Assembly (NCBI RefSeq): GCF_018881655.1
Contig: NZ_JACVPX010000009.1
Coordinates: forward strand, 67,002-131,001
Reading direction: 5' to 3'
DNA: 64,000 nucleotides
DNA from: Polynucleobacter sp. Tro8-14-1
GTDB lineage: Bacteria; Pseudomonadota; Gammaproteobacteria; Burkholderiales; Burkholderiaceae
Shown: positions 6,915 through 15,109 of the stretch, in pieces
Numbering within the stretch: the first letter of the stretch is position 1
How the letters are laid out: the number at the start of each line of letters is the position of its first letter
Position numbers and translations under genes: made by a program
The notes under the pieces: generated by a model
Database searches by the model: none
Seen by the model: the letters and a program-made list of their open reading frames with translations, nothing else
What the model was told of the DNA's origin: nothing

Positions 6915-7110
6915 TACGAATCCACAAATACCGCCAATAACTCTGATGAGAATTCCGCAAATACTAAAGGTGATGCCAGTTTCGAAATCTAAGTTCTGGC
7001 TGATGGTTCAGAAAGGTGAGTTTCCGAAGCCGACTAAGATAGGAAGATCATCGTTCTGGACGATTGAGCAGGTTCAAGCTTACTTGCGTGAAAGGACGGG
7101 CAATTCTTAG
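6907..7110 (+). CDS. AlpA-like MerR-fold regulator / excisionase
   Basis: A 67-residue protein (from MNNTNP) with the AlpA/MerR-type winged HTH pattern: an N-terminal LMRIPQILKVMPVSKSKFW helix-turn-helix, then GEFPKPTKIGRSSFWTIEQVQAYL, where the wing and the W/V-x-W motif are typical of AlpA proteins of P4-like satellites and prophages. These proteins activate integrase or excision genes. I chose the ATG at 6907 because GGGGG lies 7 nt upstream and because it overlaps the preceding stop; an ATG four codons earlier is also open. It supports the view of the neighbouring genes as a mobile-element module, although no integrase is in the window. Confidence 0.8.
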   Translation: MNNTNPQIPPITLMRIPQILKVMPVSKSKFWLMVQKGEFPKPTKIGRSSFWTIEQVQAYLRERTGNS

Positions 7111-7140
7111 GATTGGATGGCCCCTGAGGATTCTTGGGGG

Positions 7141-8874
7141 TTAAGCTAGCGCTTGTGAAACAAGGGTATCAGCGATTTTTCTCTGCAACTCACCAGCCTT
7201 GCTGTTTTGATCCTGTAGTGCAGAGCACATTTCAAGCAGTTCGTCTACTTTTGAAACTATTTCAAGTTGCTCCTCTATTGGGGGCATAGGCATCCAGGTT
7301 GCACGAATAATATCAATATTCAAATTTGGTTGCCCCTGTCCTTGCGCTGCTATATTTAAGAACCAATCTGATAGATGGGTTAAATATAAGTGTAGGTACT
7401 CATCAGATACGAATTTACTTAAATTAATAAACGCTGCTATACCGTCATTGAAGGTAGTTTCAAAATCACAGATTGCAGAGATCCCAAGCGTTGCCCCACT
7501 GTTTGTAAGCAATACTGTCCTCCCCTTTACCAGCCTTGTTTTGTGTAGCCCAGCCTCCTTGATCGAAGACGTCCACCCCTCTACCATTTTTCCAGAAGAT
7601 CGCGTTATATCCCCAACTTTCAGGAAAGGAATCGAGCCATTATAAAAACGGGGATCTCCCGCCGGCCTTGGAGAACCACCTCGAACTACCTCGGCAATTT
7701 CCCCTAATCGAACCCAGCACCACCCGCTAGAAATAGGCATTTTAAGAGACTCAAGGCCATCAAATTCAATAAACTGATCTTTTTCCTTTAATGTGCCCTT
7801 AGAAATTAGCAGAACCCGTTCGGAGCGCATCTCGTTATACAGACTTTTTGAATTACCATTATCAGAATCACTGCAAGTTAATCGACCGCTGATGCCTAGC
7901 TCCAAAATTACCTTCTTGAGGGCTCTAATTCCAAATTCAGCATTAAATAGTTGATTAAAACCTTTCTCAAGCAGATTATTCTTAGAGGATTTAATTAGAT
8001 CATGCAGAAATGATTTGACCAATACTTCATATGAGGCAGAAAGAGCCATAGACGACTTTTCAATTTGGTCACATAACTTCATGAGCTCATCCACCTTTTC
8101 CAATATTCTGACTTGTTCATTTTGGGGTGGAAGCGCAACAGGTGTTTCAATAATCTTTTCGCGAGATATATTTGGCTGAGCGCCACCTGTGCCTTGACTA
8201 ATAAAGTTAGATCTCATAGCTTTAAGCAGAAGCAAAAGATACTTATTCGAGATTCCTGGATAAGGGCTGCATGCGCAGACTGCCTGATTTGTAGTCCCAC
8301 TAACATCTAGTATCGACGCCTTACCAATAGTTGCGCCATACATAGCTAATAGAACGTCTCCGGCTCTATTCATCCGGAGGGAACATTCTTCCATTGCTAG
8401 CTTAGAAACAGTTTCTTCAGAAACGCTAATTAAATCATCAGATAACTCACCAGACTTAAACCAAGGGATTCCGCCTCCATAATAGGCAGAAATACTTCGT
8501 AGTGGGGTTGCTCCAGCACCCCAGTCACCTAGTTCGCCAAGCCTTATCCATTCCCACCCATTAGGCAAAAAGAATGTCCGTTCATTTTCGGCAACCTTGT
8601 CATAGGATTTCTGCTTTCGAACTAGCCCGTGAGATATTGATTCATTCACATATTGAGTAATTTGATTTAGTAACTCAGATGCGGGCTCATCAGCCGGGGA
8701 TTGTTCAAGCAACTTCCCTCTAATTGCTAATTGAAAAATTAGCGCCCTTAATTTACTGATCCCATAGATGCTGCTTGAAGCATCTGAAGACCGACCTCGT
8801 CCTGATTTTTTTTCTACATTTGCAGTGGTCCATACATTCATTTGCTTTATTAGCAATTGTTGAGTGGAGTTCAT
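7141..8874 (-). CDS. hsdS: Type I restriction-modification specificity subunit HsdS
   Basis: A 577-residue DNA-specificity subunit with the usual two target-recognition domains, each followed by a long conserved helix. TRD1 is at about 105-260 (NGWEWIRLGELGDWGAGATP through LPPQNEQVRILEKVDELMKL) and TRD2 at about 380-560 (SGWCWVRLGEIAEVVRGGSP through MPPIEEQLEIVSKVDELLEM). The N-terminal 90 residues are an extra helical part. Its start overlaps the hsdM stop (TAATG), so it is translationally coupled. HsdS sets the sequence recognised by both the methylase and the restriction complex; the target cannot be read from the sequence. No frameshift is seen. Confidence 0.93.
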   Translation of the reverse strand: MNSTQQLLIKQMNVWTTANVEKKSGRGRSSDASSSIYGISKLRALIFQLAIRGKLLEQSPADEPASELLNQITQYVNESISHGLVRKQKSYDKVAENERTFFLPNGWEWIRLGELGDWGAGATPLRSISAYYGGGIPWFKSGELSDDLISVSEETVSKLAMEECSLRMNRAGDVLLAMYGATIGKASILDVSGTTNQAVCACSPYPGISNKYLLLLLKAMRSNFISQGTGGAQPNISREKIIETPVALPPQNEQVRILEKVDELMKLCDQIEKSSMALSASYEVLVKSFLHDLIKSSKNNLLEKGFNQLFNAEFGIRALKKVILELGISGRLTCSDSDNGNSKSLYNEMRSERVLLISKGTLKEKDQFIEFDGLESLKMPISSGWCWVRLGEIAEVVRGGSPRPAGDPRFYNGSIPFLKVGDITRSSGKMVEGWTSSIKEAGLHKTRLVKGRTVLLTNSGATLGISAICDFETTFNDGIAAFINLSKFVSDEYLHLYLTHLSDWFLNIAAQGQGQPNLNIDIIRATWMPMPPIEEQLEIVSKVDELLEMCSALQDQNSKAGELQRKIADTLVSQALA

Positions 8875-10346
8875 TAGTTATTACCTCGTTGCAACGCCTC
8901 ACCAAGAATCAACTGAAGTTGAGCTCTTAAAATTGCAATATCTTCCTGTAAAAGATTATATTGAGCCAATAATGCTTCCGGATCTTGGGTTTCATGATGA
9001 CTAATGTGAGGATTTTTTATATCAAGGTTGTAATTTCTAGCCTTAATGTCAGCAATACTTAACTTCCAAGCATATTCGCTTTTTTTACGAGCCCCAAAAC
9101 CATTACTTTCATTACCCCACCATTCTTTTTCAGCCTCAAATTCTTCAATCTTCATTGGCTTGGTCTTGTTATAACTCTTCACGCCATCTGGGTAAGGGTG
9201 TTCATAGAACCAAATTTCCTCAGTTGGACCGGCCTTTGTAAAGAACAGAAGATTTGTATTGATTGTTGTATATGGGGAAAATACTCCCTTAGGTAATCGC
9301 ACAATAGTATGAAGATTGCAATCTTCCAAAAGTTTTTCTTTGATACGTGTTTTTATACCATCACCAAATAGAAGGCTATCGGGCAGGACTACAGCGGCGC
9401 GCCCACCTGGCTTAAGCATTTGCATAATAAGAATTAGAAAAAGGTCTGCAGTTTCCCTTGTTCTAAAGGCTGCCGGGAAGTTGGTTTCTATCCCATCCTC
9501 TTCCATGCCGCCAAAAGGTGGATTGGTTACAACCACATCCACTCGCTCTGATGGGCCCCAACTGATTAGTGGTCTTGCCAAGGTGTTGTCGTGGCGGATG
9601 TTGCTTGGAACATCAATACCATGAAGAATCATGTTAGTTGTACAGAGTAAGTGCGGCATTGGTTTTTTCTCAATGCCGAAGATGCTGCCTTGAAGTTGTG
9701 CTTCGTCTTCTAATGTTTTGACATCTTGTTTTCTGATATGTTCAATTGAGCATGATAAGAATCCACCCGTTCCGCAGGCTGGGTCCATTACCTTTTCACC
9801 AAGACGCGGATTAACCATCTGCACCATGAATTCAGTTACGGCTCTTGGGGTATAGAACTCGCCTGCATTACCTGCTGCTTGCAAATCCCTAAGGAGTTGC
9901 TCATACATGTCTCCAAAGAGATGACGCTCTTGGGCTTTGTTGAAATCAACGCCCTCTTGAATCTTATTGATTACCTGGCGAATCAACTGCCCGGACTTCA
10001 TATAGTTATAAGCATCCTCAAATACCGAGCGAATAACGTAAGCGCGCTGATCACCGCCTTTGGCCTCTAGGTTTTGAAGTGCTGGAAATAGATCGTTATC
10101 TAAGAACTGCTTTAGCTCATCGCCGGTCATGCCCTCAGCATTAGCCGCCCAATTTCTCCAGCGATACTTTTCAGGGAGCGGAGACTTGTATTTATCCTGA
10201 AGCAATTCCCACTCGCTCTCACGATCATCAAAGATCTTTAGGAAGAGCATCCACACTAATTGACTCAAACGCTGGGCATCACCATCAACACCTACGTCTT
10301 TGCGCATGATGTCTTGAATTGATTTAATAGTTGAACTAATACTCAT
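8874..10346 (-). CDS. hsdM: Type I restriction-modification methyltransferase HsdM
   Basis: A 490-residue N6-adenine methyltransferase. The HsdM N-terminal helical domain (about 1-130) is followed by GEFYTPRAV (162-170), the AdoMet motif DPACGTGGF (188-196) and the catalytic NPPF (275-278). The C-terminus is a predicted coiled coil (YNLLQEDIAILRAQLQLI) for HsdS contact. It is the middle gene of hsdR-hsdM-hsdS on the minus strand, 39 bp after hsdR and overlapping hsdS by one base. It protects host DNA and forms the M2S1 methylase. All key motifs are intact. Confidence 0.96.
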   Translation of the reverse strand: MSISSTIKSIQDIMRKDVGVDGDAQRLSQLVWMLFLKIFDDRESEWELLQDKYKSPLPEKYRWRNWAANAEGMTGDELKQFLDNDLFPALQNLEAKGGDQRAYVIRSVFEDAYNYMKSGQLIRQVINKIQEGVDFNKAQERHLFGDMYEQLLRDLQAAGNAGEFYTPRAVTEFMVQMVNPRLGEKVMDPACGTGGFLSCSIEHIRKQDVKTLEDEAQLQGSIFGIEKKPMPHLLCTTNMILHGIDVPSNIRHDNTLARPLISWGPSERVDVVVTNPPFGGMEEDGIETNFPAAFRTRETADLFLILIMQMLKPGGRAAVVLPDSLLFGDGIKTRIKEKLLEDCNLHTIVRLPKGVFSPYTTINTNLLFFTKAGPTEEIWFYEHPYPDGVKSYNKTKPMKIEEFEAEKEWWGNESNGFGARKKSEYAWKLSIADIKARNYNLDIKNPHISHHETQDPEALLAQYNLLQEDIAILRAQLQLILGEALQRGNN

Positions 10347-10385
10347 AAGTGGTAATGCCTATCTATTGGGGTGTTGCCATGAATT

Positions 10386-12728
10386 TTAGGCGTAGAGCTG
10401 GTTTTCTAGCTCATGCAATGCAGCTATATAGCCCGGCTTACCGCCAAAGGCTGATACAAGTTCGCTAGCTGTGCCCATTTTACTAAATGGGTCTAGGGTC
10501 AGAATTTTAATATCATCGATATTCTCGATACCGGTATCTGCGTATTTTTCAAGTAAGGCCTCGAGAACCTTACGAGCCTGTTCGCCATACTTGGTGAAGT
10601 AATTACGCTTTTTGACTTGATCTGCACGCTCCCTACGAGTGAGTGCAGGCTGATCAAACGCTACATGGCAAATTAAATCAAAAGCATCGCAGTCTTTATT
10701 AACTTCGATCGCCAATGCCTCTAGTAAAAGGCCATGCTCTTCCAGCTCCTTAATAACAGCAGCCTTACGCTCAGCGGAAGTCCATCTCTTTAGAAATTGA
10801 TCTAGCGTTGAGTAGTCTTTTCGTACTGCTTTACGGGTGTAGTCCTTTAAGGACTCTGTAATCAACTTACCTTCGGGTCCGTAATACTGAACCCGCTCGG
10901 CAATAACCTGAACCTCTACATCACCCACAATGTATTTAGCTCTCACACCCTCTGGTCCAGGAGGAAAGCCAGGGGGTTCCGGAGGAACGGGCGGCTCAAC
11001 TCCGGGAGGCGTTGGCGGCTCCACCGGAGGAACCGGGGGGTCATCAACCCCAGGCTCATAGATAACAATTGGCGGACCATCAAATGCCTCATCAGCAAAA
11101 AGCTCGGTAGCCTTTTTAAAGTCCATGATGGTGAACCAGTACTTGTCGTAATCTTCGTTAATGCGGGTACCACGCCCAATCATCTGCTTGAACTCAGTCA
11201 TGGACTTGATATGTTGATCAAGCACTACTAATTTACAGGTCTGAGCATCTACACCAGTAGTCATTAGCTTAGAGGTTGTAGCAATTACTGGGTAACGTTC
11301 TTCTGGGTTAATGAAGTTATCAAGCTCAGCCTTGCCCTCTTGCTCATCACCGGTAATACGCATGACGTACTTGCGATTTTCTTTGACTCGCTCTGGATTT
11401 AGATTAACCAAGGCTTGACGCATGCGCTCTGCGTGATCAATGTCATCACAAAATACGATAGTCTTAGCAAATGGATCAGTAGCCGTTAAGAACTCAGTGA
11501 TTTTCTTTGCAACTAGCTCTGTACGCTTTTCTAAGACCAGGGTTCGATCCATGTCGTTCTGGTTGTAGATGCGATCCTCGATTAATTGACCACGTTTATC
11601 TACTTGTCCAGCACTGGGTCTCCAGCCTTGGAGATCCCTATCTATATCAATCCGGATTACTTTATACGGAGCAAGGAAACCATCTTCAATACCCTGCTTT
11701 AGTGAGTAGCTGTAAACAGGGTCACCAAAATAAGTAATGCTTGATATTTCTTTGGTTTCTTTTGGTGTAGCTGTTAAGCCAATGTGTGTGGCAGAGGAAA
11801 AGTAATCCAAGATCTCACGCCAAGCTGAATCTTCAGAGGCGCTGCCGCGATGACACTCATCAATCACGATCAAATCAAAGAAGTCTGGTGAGAACTGCTT
11901 ATAAATATTCTTTTCTTCATCGTTACCAGTAACAGCCTGGTAAAGGGATAAGTAAATTTCGTAGCTCTTATCAATCTGACGCTTGCTGATCTTAGTCATT
12001 GCAGCGCCAAATGGCTTGAAGTCATTATTCTTGGTTTGATCCACAAGGATATTGCGATCAGCTAAAAATAAAATGCGCTTCTTGGTTCCAGACTTCCATA
12101 AGCGCCAGATGATCTGAAAAGCTGTGTATGTCTTCCCGGTACCCGTAGCCATTACCAGCAGAATACGATTGGCACCATTGGCTACAGCTTCGATTGTTCT
12201 ATTGACTGCATTGACTTGGTAATACCTTGGAGCGCGCCCAGTGCCATCGTCGTAATAAGGCATTTCTACGGTATTTTTTGCCTCAGGGGTATCAACACCC
12301 TTCCATCTGCAATAACGCGCCCATAGCTCTTCTGGCGACGGGAATGCGTCCAAAGAAAGCTCTTGCTCTACCTTATCCGCCTGGCCAGTTCGATCATGCA
12401 TTAAGAATGCATCGCCATTTGAGCTAAAGACAAAAGGAACATCCAGCGTTTCCGCGTAATCAAGTGCTTGCTGCATTCCCGCGCCAACACTGAGGTTGTT
12501 TTCTTTAGCCTCGATTACGGCGATGGGAATATTAGATTTGTAATACAGGACATAATCTGCGCGCTTTTGCTGTCCGCGGGTATGTAATTTGCCGCGAACA
12601 ATAATGCGGCCTTTAGTAAAACTTAATTCCTCGCGAATTTGGGTGTGCAAATCCCAACCTGCGCCAAGAATGGCTGGCGTAATGAATTTCGTACAAATAT
12701 CTCGTTCGCTAAGGGATTTCTTGCTCAT
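10386..12728 (-). CDS. hsdR: Type I restriction endonuclease motor subunit HsdR
   Basis: A 780-residue protein of the EcoEI/EcoAI type. It has an N-terminal nuclease domain with D58 and E73-A-K75 of the PD-(D/E)XK fold and Gln86, then a superfamily 2 translocase with Walker A ATGTGKT (194-200), DECH (290-293) and LTATP; the helicase C-half contains [12 protein letters not shown] proline-rich linker (about 557-594; repeats of [11 protein letters not shown]) precedes the EcoEI_R_C-type C-terminal domain. It is the first gene of the operon. With HsdM and HsdS it cleaves unmethylated DNA at a distance from the site. All catalytic residues I can check are present, so the system looks active. Confidence 0.95.
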   Translation of the reverse strand: MSKKSLSERDICTKFITPAILGAGWDLHTQIREELSFTKGRIIVRGKLHTRGQQKRADYVLYYKSNIPIAVIEAKENNLSVGAGMQQALDYAETLDVPFVFSSNGDAFLMHDRTGQADKVEQELSLDAFPSPEELWARYCRWKGVDTPEAKNTVEMPYYDDGTGRAPRYYQVNAVNRTIEAVANGANRILLVMATGTGKTYTAFQIIWRLWKSGTKKRILFLADRNILVDQTKNNDFKPFGAAMTKISKRQIDKSYEIYLSLYQAVTGNDEEKNIYKQFSPDFFDLIVIDECHRGSASEDSAWREILDYFSSATHIGLTATPKETKEISSITYFGDPVYSYSLKQGIEDGFLAPYKVIRIDIDRDLQGWRPSAGQVDKRGQLIEDRIYNQNDMDRTLVLEKRTELVAKKITEFLTATDPFAKTIVFCDDIDHAERMRQALVNLNPERVKENRKYVMRITGDEQEGKAELDNFINPEERYPVIATTSKLMTTGVDAQTCKLVVLDQHIKSMTEFKQMIGRGTRINEDYDKYWFTIMDFKKATELFADEAFDGPPIVIYEPGVDDPPVPPVEPPTPPGVEPPVPPEPPGFPPGPEGVRAKYIVGDVEVQVIAERVQYYGPEGKLITESLKDYTRKAVRKDYSTLDQFLKRWTSAERKAAVIKELEEHGLLLEALAIEVNKDCDAFDLICHVAFDQPALTRRERADQVKKRNYFTKYGEQARKVLEALLEKYADTGIENIDDIKILTLDPFSKMGTASELVSAFGGKPGYIAALHELENQLYA

Positions 12729-12870
12729 TCAATAATGCCAAAAGTTATATATATCCCTTAATAATATAAGGAAATCAGTCATTTAATGGCATTTTTAGGG
12801 TTTGCATACCAGGCTCACTATCTGAGCCTTTATAGGCATACACTTAAACTGACGCAACAGGGGAAAGTTA

Positions 12871-13173
12871 ATGAAATATCAATTTTGTTTGGTCGCACTG
12901 CTCATTTCGGGGTTTGCCAATAGTCAGGCTATTTATGGCCCTAACGGTGAATACAAAGGCTATATACAAACCTCTCCCAATGGAGTGTCTAACTCTTACA
13001 GTGCTACTGGGGCATTCCAGGGATCAGCTCAAGCACAAGGTAATCAAACAAATTTCTATGGGCCTCAGGGTCAATATCAAGGAAATATCCAAGCGCCGAT
13101 TACTACCCCGCCAAACACAACAATTGGAACACCCCCACAGGTGAATCAAGTACCCAGCATTAAAGGCTGGTAG
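12871..13173 (+). CDS. Small secreted protein with YGPxGxYxG repeats
   Basis: 100 residues: a signal peptide (about 1-19, hydrophobic CLVALLISGFANSQA), then two repeats, IYGPNGEYKGYIQ and FYGPQGQYQGNIQ, separated by a Ser/Ala/Gln-rich stretch, and a Pro/Thr-rich tail. GGGGA lies about 7 nt upstream of the ATG. The repeats resemble short aromatic-glycine motifs of extracellular proteins, but I do not recognise a family. It is divergent from hsdR and convergent with the PIN gene. The 142 bp before it are AT-rich, with a short CCTTA/TAAGG inverted repeat. Confidence 0.75.
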   Translation: MKYQFCLVALLISGFANSQAIYGPNGEYKGYIQTSPNGVSNSYSATGAFQGSAQAQGNQTNFYGPQGQYQGNIQAPITTPPNTTIGTPPQVNQVPSIKGW

Positions 13174-13187
13174 TAAAAAAGTTATGC

Positions 13188-14171
13188 CTAAACGGCATCT
13201 TCGTTACGCGCCTTTAACACCTCAGCAATCATAGCCTCAAGAGGAACGGCATCAATTTGTATTGCGACGTTCTTTATTTGACCTAGTAATTTCTTGGCAA
13301 ATTCAAATACATCTTCATCACCTAAAATCCAATTGACTTGCTGATTCTCAATAAAAGCATTCACAAGCCTAAGCTGCTCATTTTCATTGAATTCATCATA
13401 TTTATTTAGCTTTGCAATAGCAGCATGAGTAGCGGAAAAATTATACGAAGACTCCAACTTCATGATTGCATCTTTCTTATCAATCTCATCTGAAAGTTTT
13501 ATATCCGGAAAGTATTCTTTAAGCAGCTCAGGCAACCCCTTGAACAATCTTATTTCTGATCGTTTGCTAGCCTCCCACTCTCTCTGAAGGAAGTCCTTTA
13601 AGACTCCCGGGGTAAGTACTGACTCAAAGTCACCATCCCCACTAACAATATTTAAATCCTCCAAATCAGGCACAGAAACTATCAACCATTCCCAATTTAT
13701 TGCATCACCCAGACTATCCTTTTTTCCCGGTGGATTTCCAATTTGTTGTCGGACTCTGGCTTTTACAAAAATTTCTTGATCTAAAGCTTCATCTTTAAAT
13801 TGATCGAATAGGACCTCAATAAGCTCATCAGCTTTCAATCTATTCTCAACTGCCTGCAAAGTTACATCTGCTTTAATATCCTTTACCAGCTGATTGAAGG
13901 TTTCCTGAAGGCTTCTCAACTCAGGAATCCGATCATGTGTTTTTGCCATATTCGGCAAAGATGAGGATGCCTTACTTTTTTCAAATAATTCAATCGACTC
14001 TTTTACAACCCTCTCGCGATTGCGATAAAACTCATCCTTAACTTGCCTGGGCAAATAAATTTTTATTTGAGCTGTCTGATGAAGTTTTATTATTTTTTTT
14101 AACTCATCCAAGTCGGGTCCAGATAAGTGATATAAATCCAGCAAAATATTCGTATCGATAAAGATATTCAT
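13188..14171 (-). CDS. PIN-domain (DUF4935-like) protein, probable nuclease
   Basis: A 327-residue protein with the PIN-fold pattern: MNIFIDTNILLDLY at the N-terminus (first Asp at residue 6), KDEFYRNR (about 45), KKDSLGDAINWEWL (about 150) and VSGDGDF (about 178), giving the acidic metal-binding set of PIN ribonucleases. The remaining C-terminal 120 residues are helical. No antitoxin-sized partner overlaps it; the small gene next to it is on the same strand, about 28 bp upstream. Single large PIN proteins of this kind occur in defence and mobile islands. Catalytic residues look intact. The function, RNA cleavage in stress or defence, is inferred from the fold only. Confidence 0.75.
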   Translation of the reverse strand: MNIFIDTNILLDLYHLSGPDLDELKKIIKLHQTAQIKIYLPRQVKDEFYRNRERVVKESIELFEKSKASSSLPNMAKTHDRIPELRSLQETFNQLVKDIKADVTLQAVENRLKADELIEVLFDQFKDEALDQEIFVKARVRQQIGNPPGKKDSLGDAINWEWLIVSVPDLEDLNIVSGDGDFESVLTPGVLKDFLQREWEASKRSEIRLFKGLPELLKEYFPDIKLSDEIDKKDAIMKLESSYNFSATHAAIAKLNKYDEFNENEQLRLVNAFIENQQVNWILGDEDVFEFAKKLLGQIKNVAIQIDAVPLEAMIAEVLKARNEDAV

Positions 14172-14198
14172 GCGTACCTTGGCTAGGAATGAGGGGGG

Positions 14199-14438
14199 TT
14201 AATCCCCAATATATGGCTCACGCGTCCAATGATCGCGCCCCTCCACTTTACCGGTGGAGATCTTGGTTTTACGGTGCGACTCTTCAGACCTTGCAGCCTC
14301 TTCAAAGGCTTTTTCCTGAGCCTCTGCTGCTGCTTTATTTTTTGCCAACTGAGAAGCGGGCACAACGTCTTTGCTCTCAATCATCTGCTTGAGAGTCTTC
14401 ATTCCCTTGATTTTTCCTGCGTACTCTAATTCGTTCAT
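14199..14438 (-). CDS. Small hypothetical protein, highly charged
   Basis: 79 residues: a helical Lys/Glu/Ala-rich protein (KNKAAAEAQEKAFEEAARS) ending GRDHWTREPYIGD. It is upstream of the PIN gene on the same strand, so the two might be co-transcribed. Two other open frames cover nearly the same bases; this one was preferred for its ordinary amino acid composition and conserved-looking C-terminus. The ribosome site is weak. No family recognised. Confidence 0.5.
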   Translation of the reverse strand: MNELEYAGKIKGMKTLKQMIESKDVVPASQLAKNKAAAEAQEKAFEEAARSEESHRKTKISTGKVEGRDHWTREPYIGD

Positions 14439-14489
14439 ATATTGATCTTAATCAACCCCGCAAGCTCTGACGAGTTCTAATATAGGACG

Positions 14490-14810
14490 GTGTCCAGCCA
14501 ATCCTATTTAATGTTCCTAGAAGCCTCTAACAAGCTTTGGGCTGGCATTACATCTAATCAACGCGAAGTGCTCTTGGCGGTCATTAAGAGAGACTCCAGC
14601 AACCCTTATCGAGTCCAGGACATTATTGGTATGCGCTCGATTGCATCACAAGCAACCTTACATAAAGCCCTGACCGAGTTAGTTGCCCAAGGCTATTTAG
14701 CATTTAAGCCCAGCCCATCTGATAACCGAGTCAAATTCGTCGTCTTGGCCAGAAAAGGTGGTGCCTTGGAGGCCCGATTAACAAAAATCCTTAGTCAAGC
14801 CTGCGAATAG
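14490..14810 (+). CDS. Winged-helix DNA-binding protein (MarR-like)
   Basis: About 106 residues from a GTG at 14490 (an ATG lies 7 codons in). The central part (SNQREVLLAVIKRD, then ATLHKALTELVAQGYLAFKPS and the wing SDNRVKFVVLARKG) is a winged helix-turn-helix of MarR/BlaI style without an extra domain. The ribosome site is poor for either start. It lies between the PIN-associated gene (divergent) and the tRNA-Ser boundary. It may control neighbouring genes; no target is visible. Confidence 0.65.
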   Translation: MSSQSYLMFLEASNKLWAGITSNQREVLLAVIKRDSSNPYRVQDIIGMRSIASQATLHKALTELVAQGYLAFKPSPSDNRVKFVVLARKGGALEARLTKILSQACE

Positions 14811-14888
14811 GCAATAAATCTCTCCGTTACACCTTGTTTTGACCGTCCAAATAGATTCGTCCAAAGCCATATTCAGACAATGTTTTGG

Positions 14889-14912
14889 TGGTGGGTAGAG
14901 TGGTGGGTAGAG
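14889..14912. repeat. Two tandem 12-bp repeats near tRNA-Ser
   Basis: TGGTGGGTAGAG occurs twice back to back (14889-14900 and 14901-14912), 50 bp beyond the 3' end of the tRNA-Ser gene. Short direct repeats close to an attachment site can be arm-type integrase binding sites, but no integrase gene is visible here. Confidence 0.6.
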
Positions 14913-14913
14913 A

Positions 14914-14950
14914 GCCCTCAAAAAGAAAGAGCCCCGTGGATAGGGGCTCT
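14914..14950 (-). terminator. Rho-independent terminator of tRNA-Ser
   Basis: On the minus strand AGAGCCCC, a 7-nt loop and GGGGCTCT (14928-14950) form an 8-bp stem, followed by TTTCTTTTT. It lies 12 bp beyond the tRNA 3' end. Confidence 0.75.
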
Positions 14951-14961
14951 CAGGGTGCTAC

Positions 14962-15052
14962 TGGCGGAAGAGGCGGGATTCGAACCCGCGGTAGGCTATT
15001 AACCTACGCACGCTTTCCAGGCGTGTGACTTAAACCGCTCATCCACCCTTCC
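14962..15052 (-). tRNA. tRNA-Ser (anticodon GGA)
   Basis: 91 nt including an encoded CCA. The acceptor stem GGAAGGG pairs with CTCTTCC (one G-U pair). The anticodon arm CACGCCTGGAAAGCGTG exposes GGA. It has the long variable arm of class II tRNAs and the T-loop GGTTCGAATCC. The 3' end points towards the accessory region at the left, so this gene is a plausible integration site for it. Confidence 0.95.
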
Positions 15053-15109
15053 GGAACCGATGATTATACGATTCCCGAAGGGGTTTGGTCTAAATCTTGA
15101 TTTAGCTTA

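Noticed and set aside
14183..14429. Other open frames of 65-67 codons over the small charged gene
   Set aside because: Their composition is unlike normal proteins (for example Cys/Phe/Leu-rich), and they lie across the frame chosen at 14199-14438.
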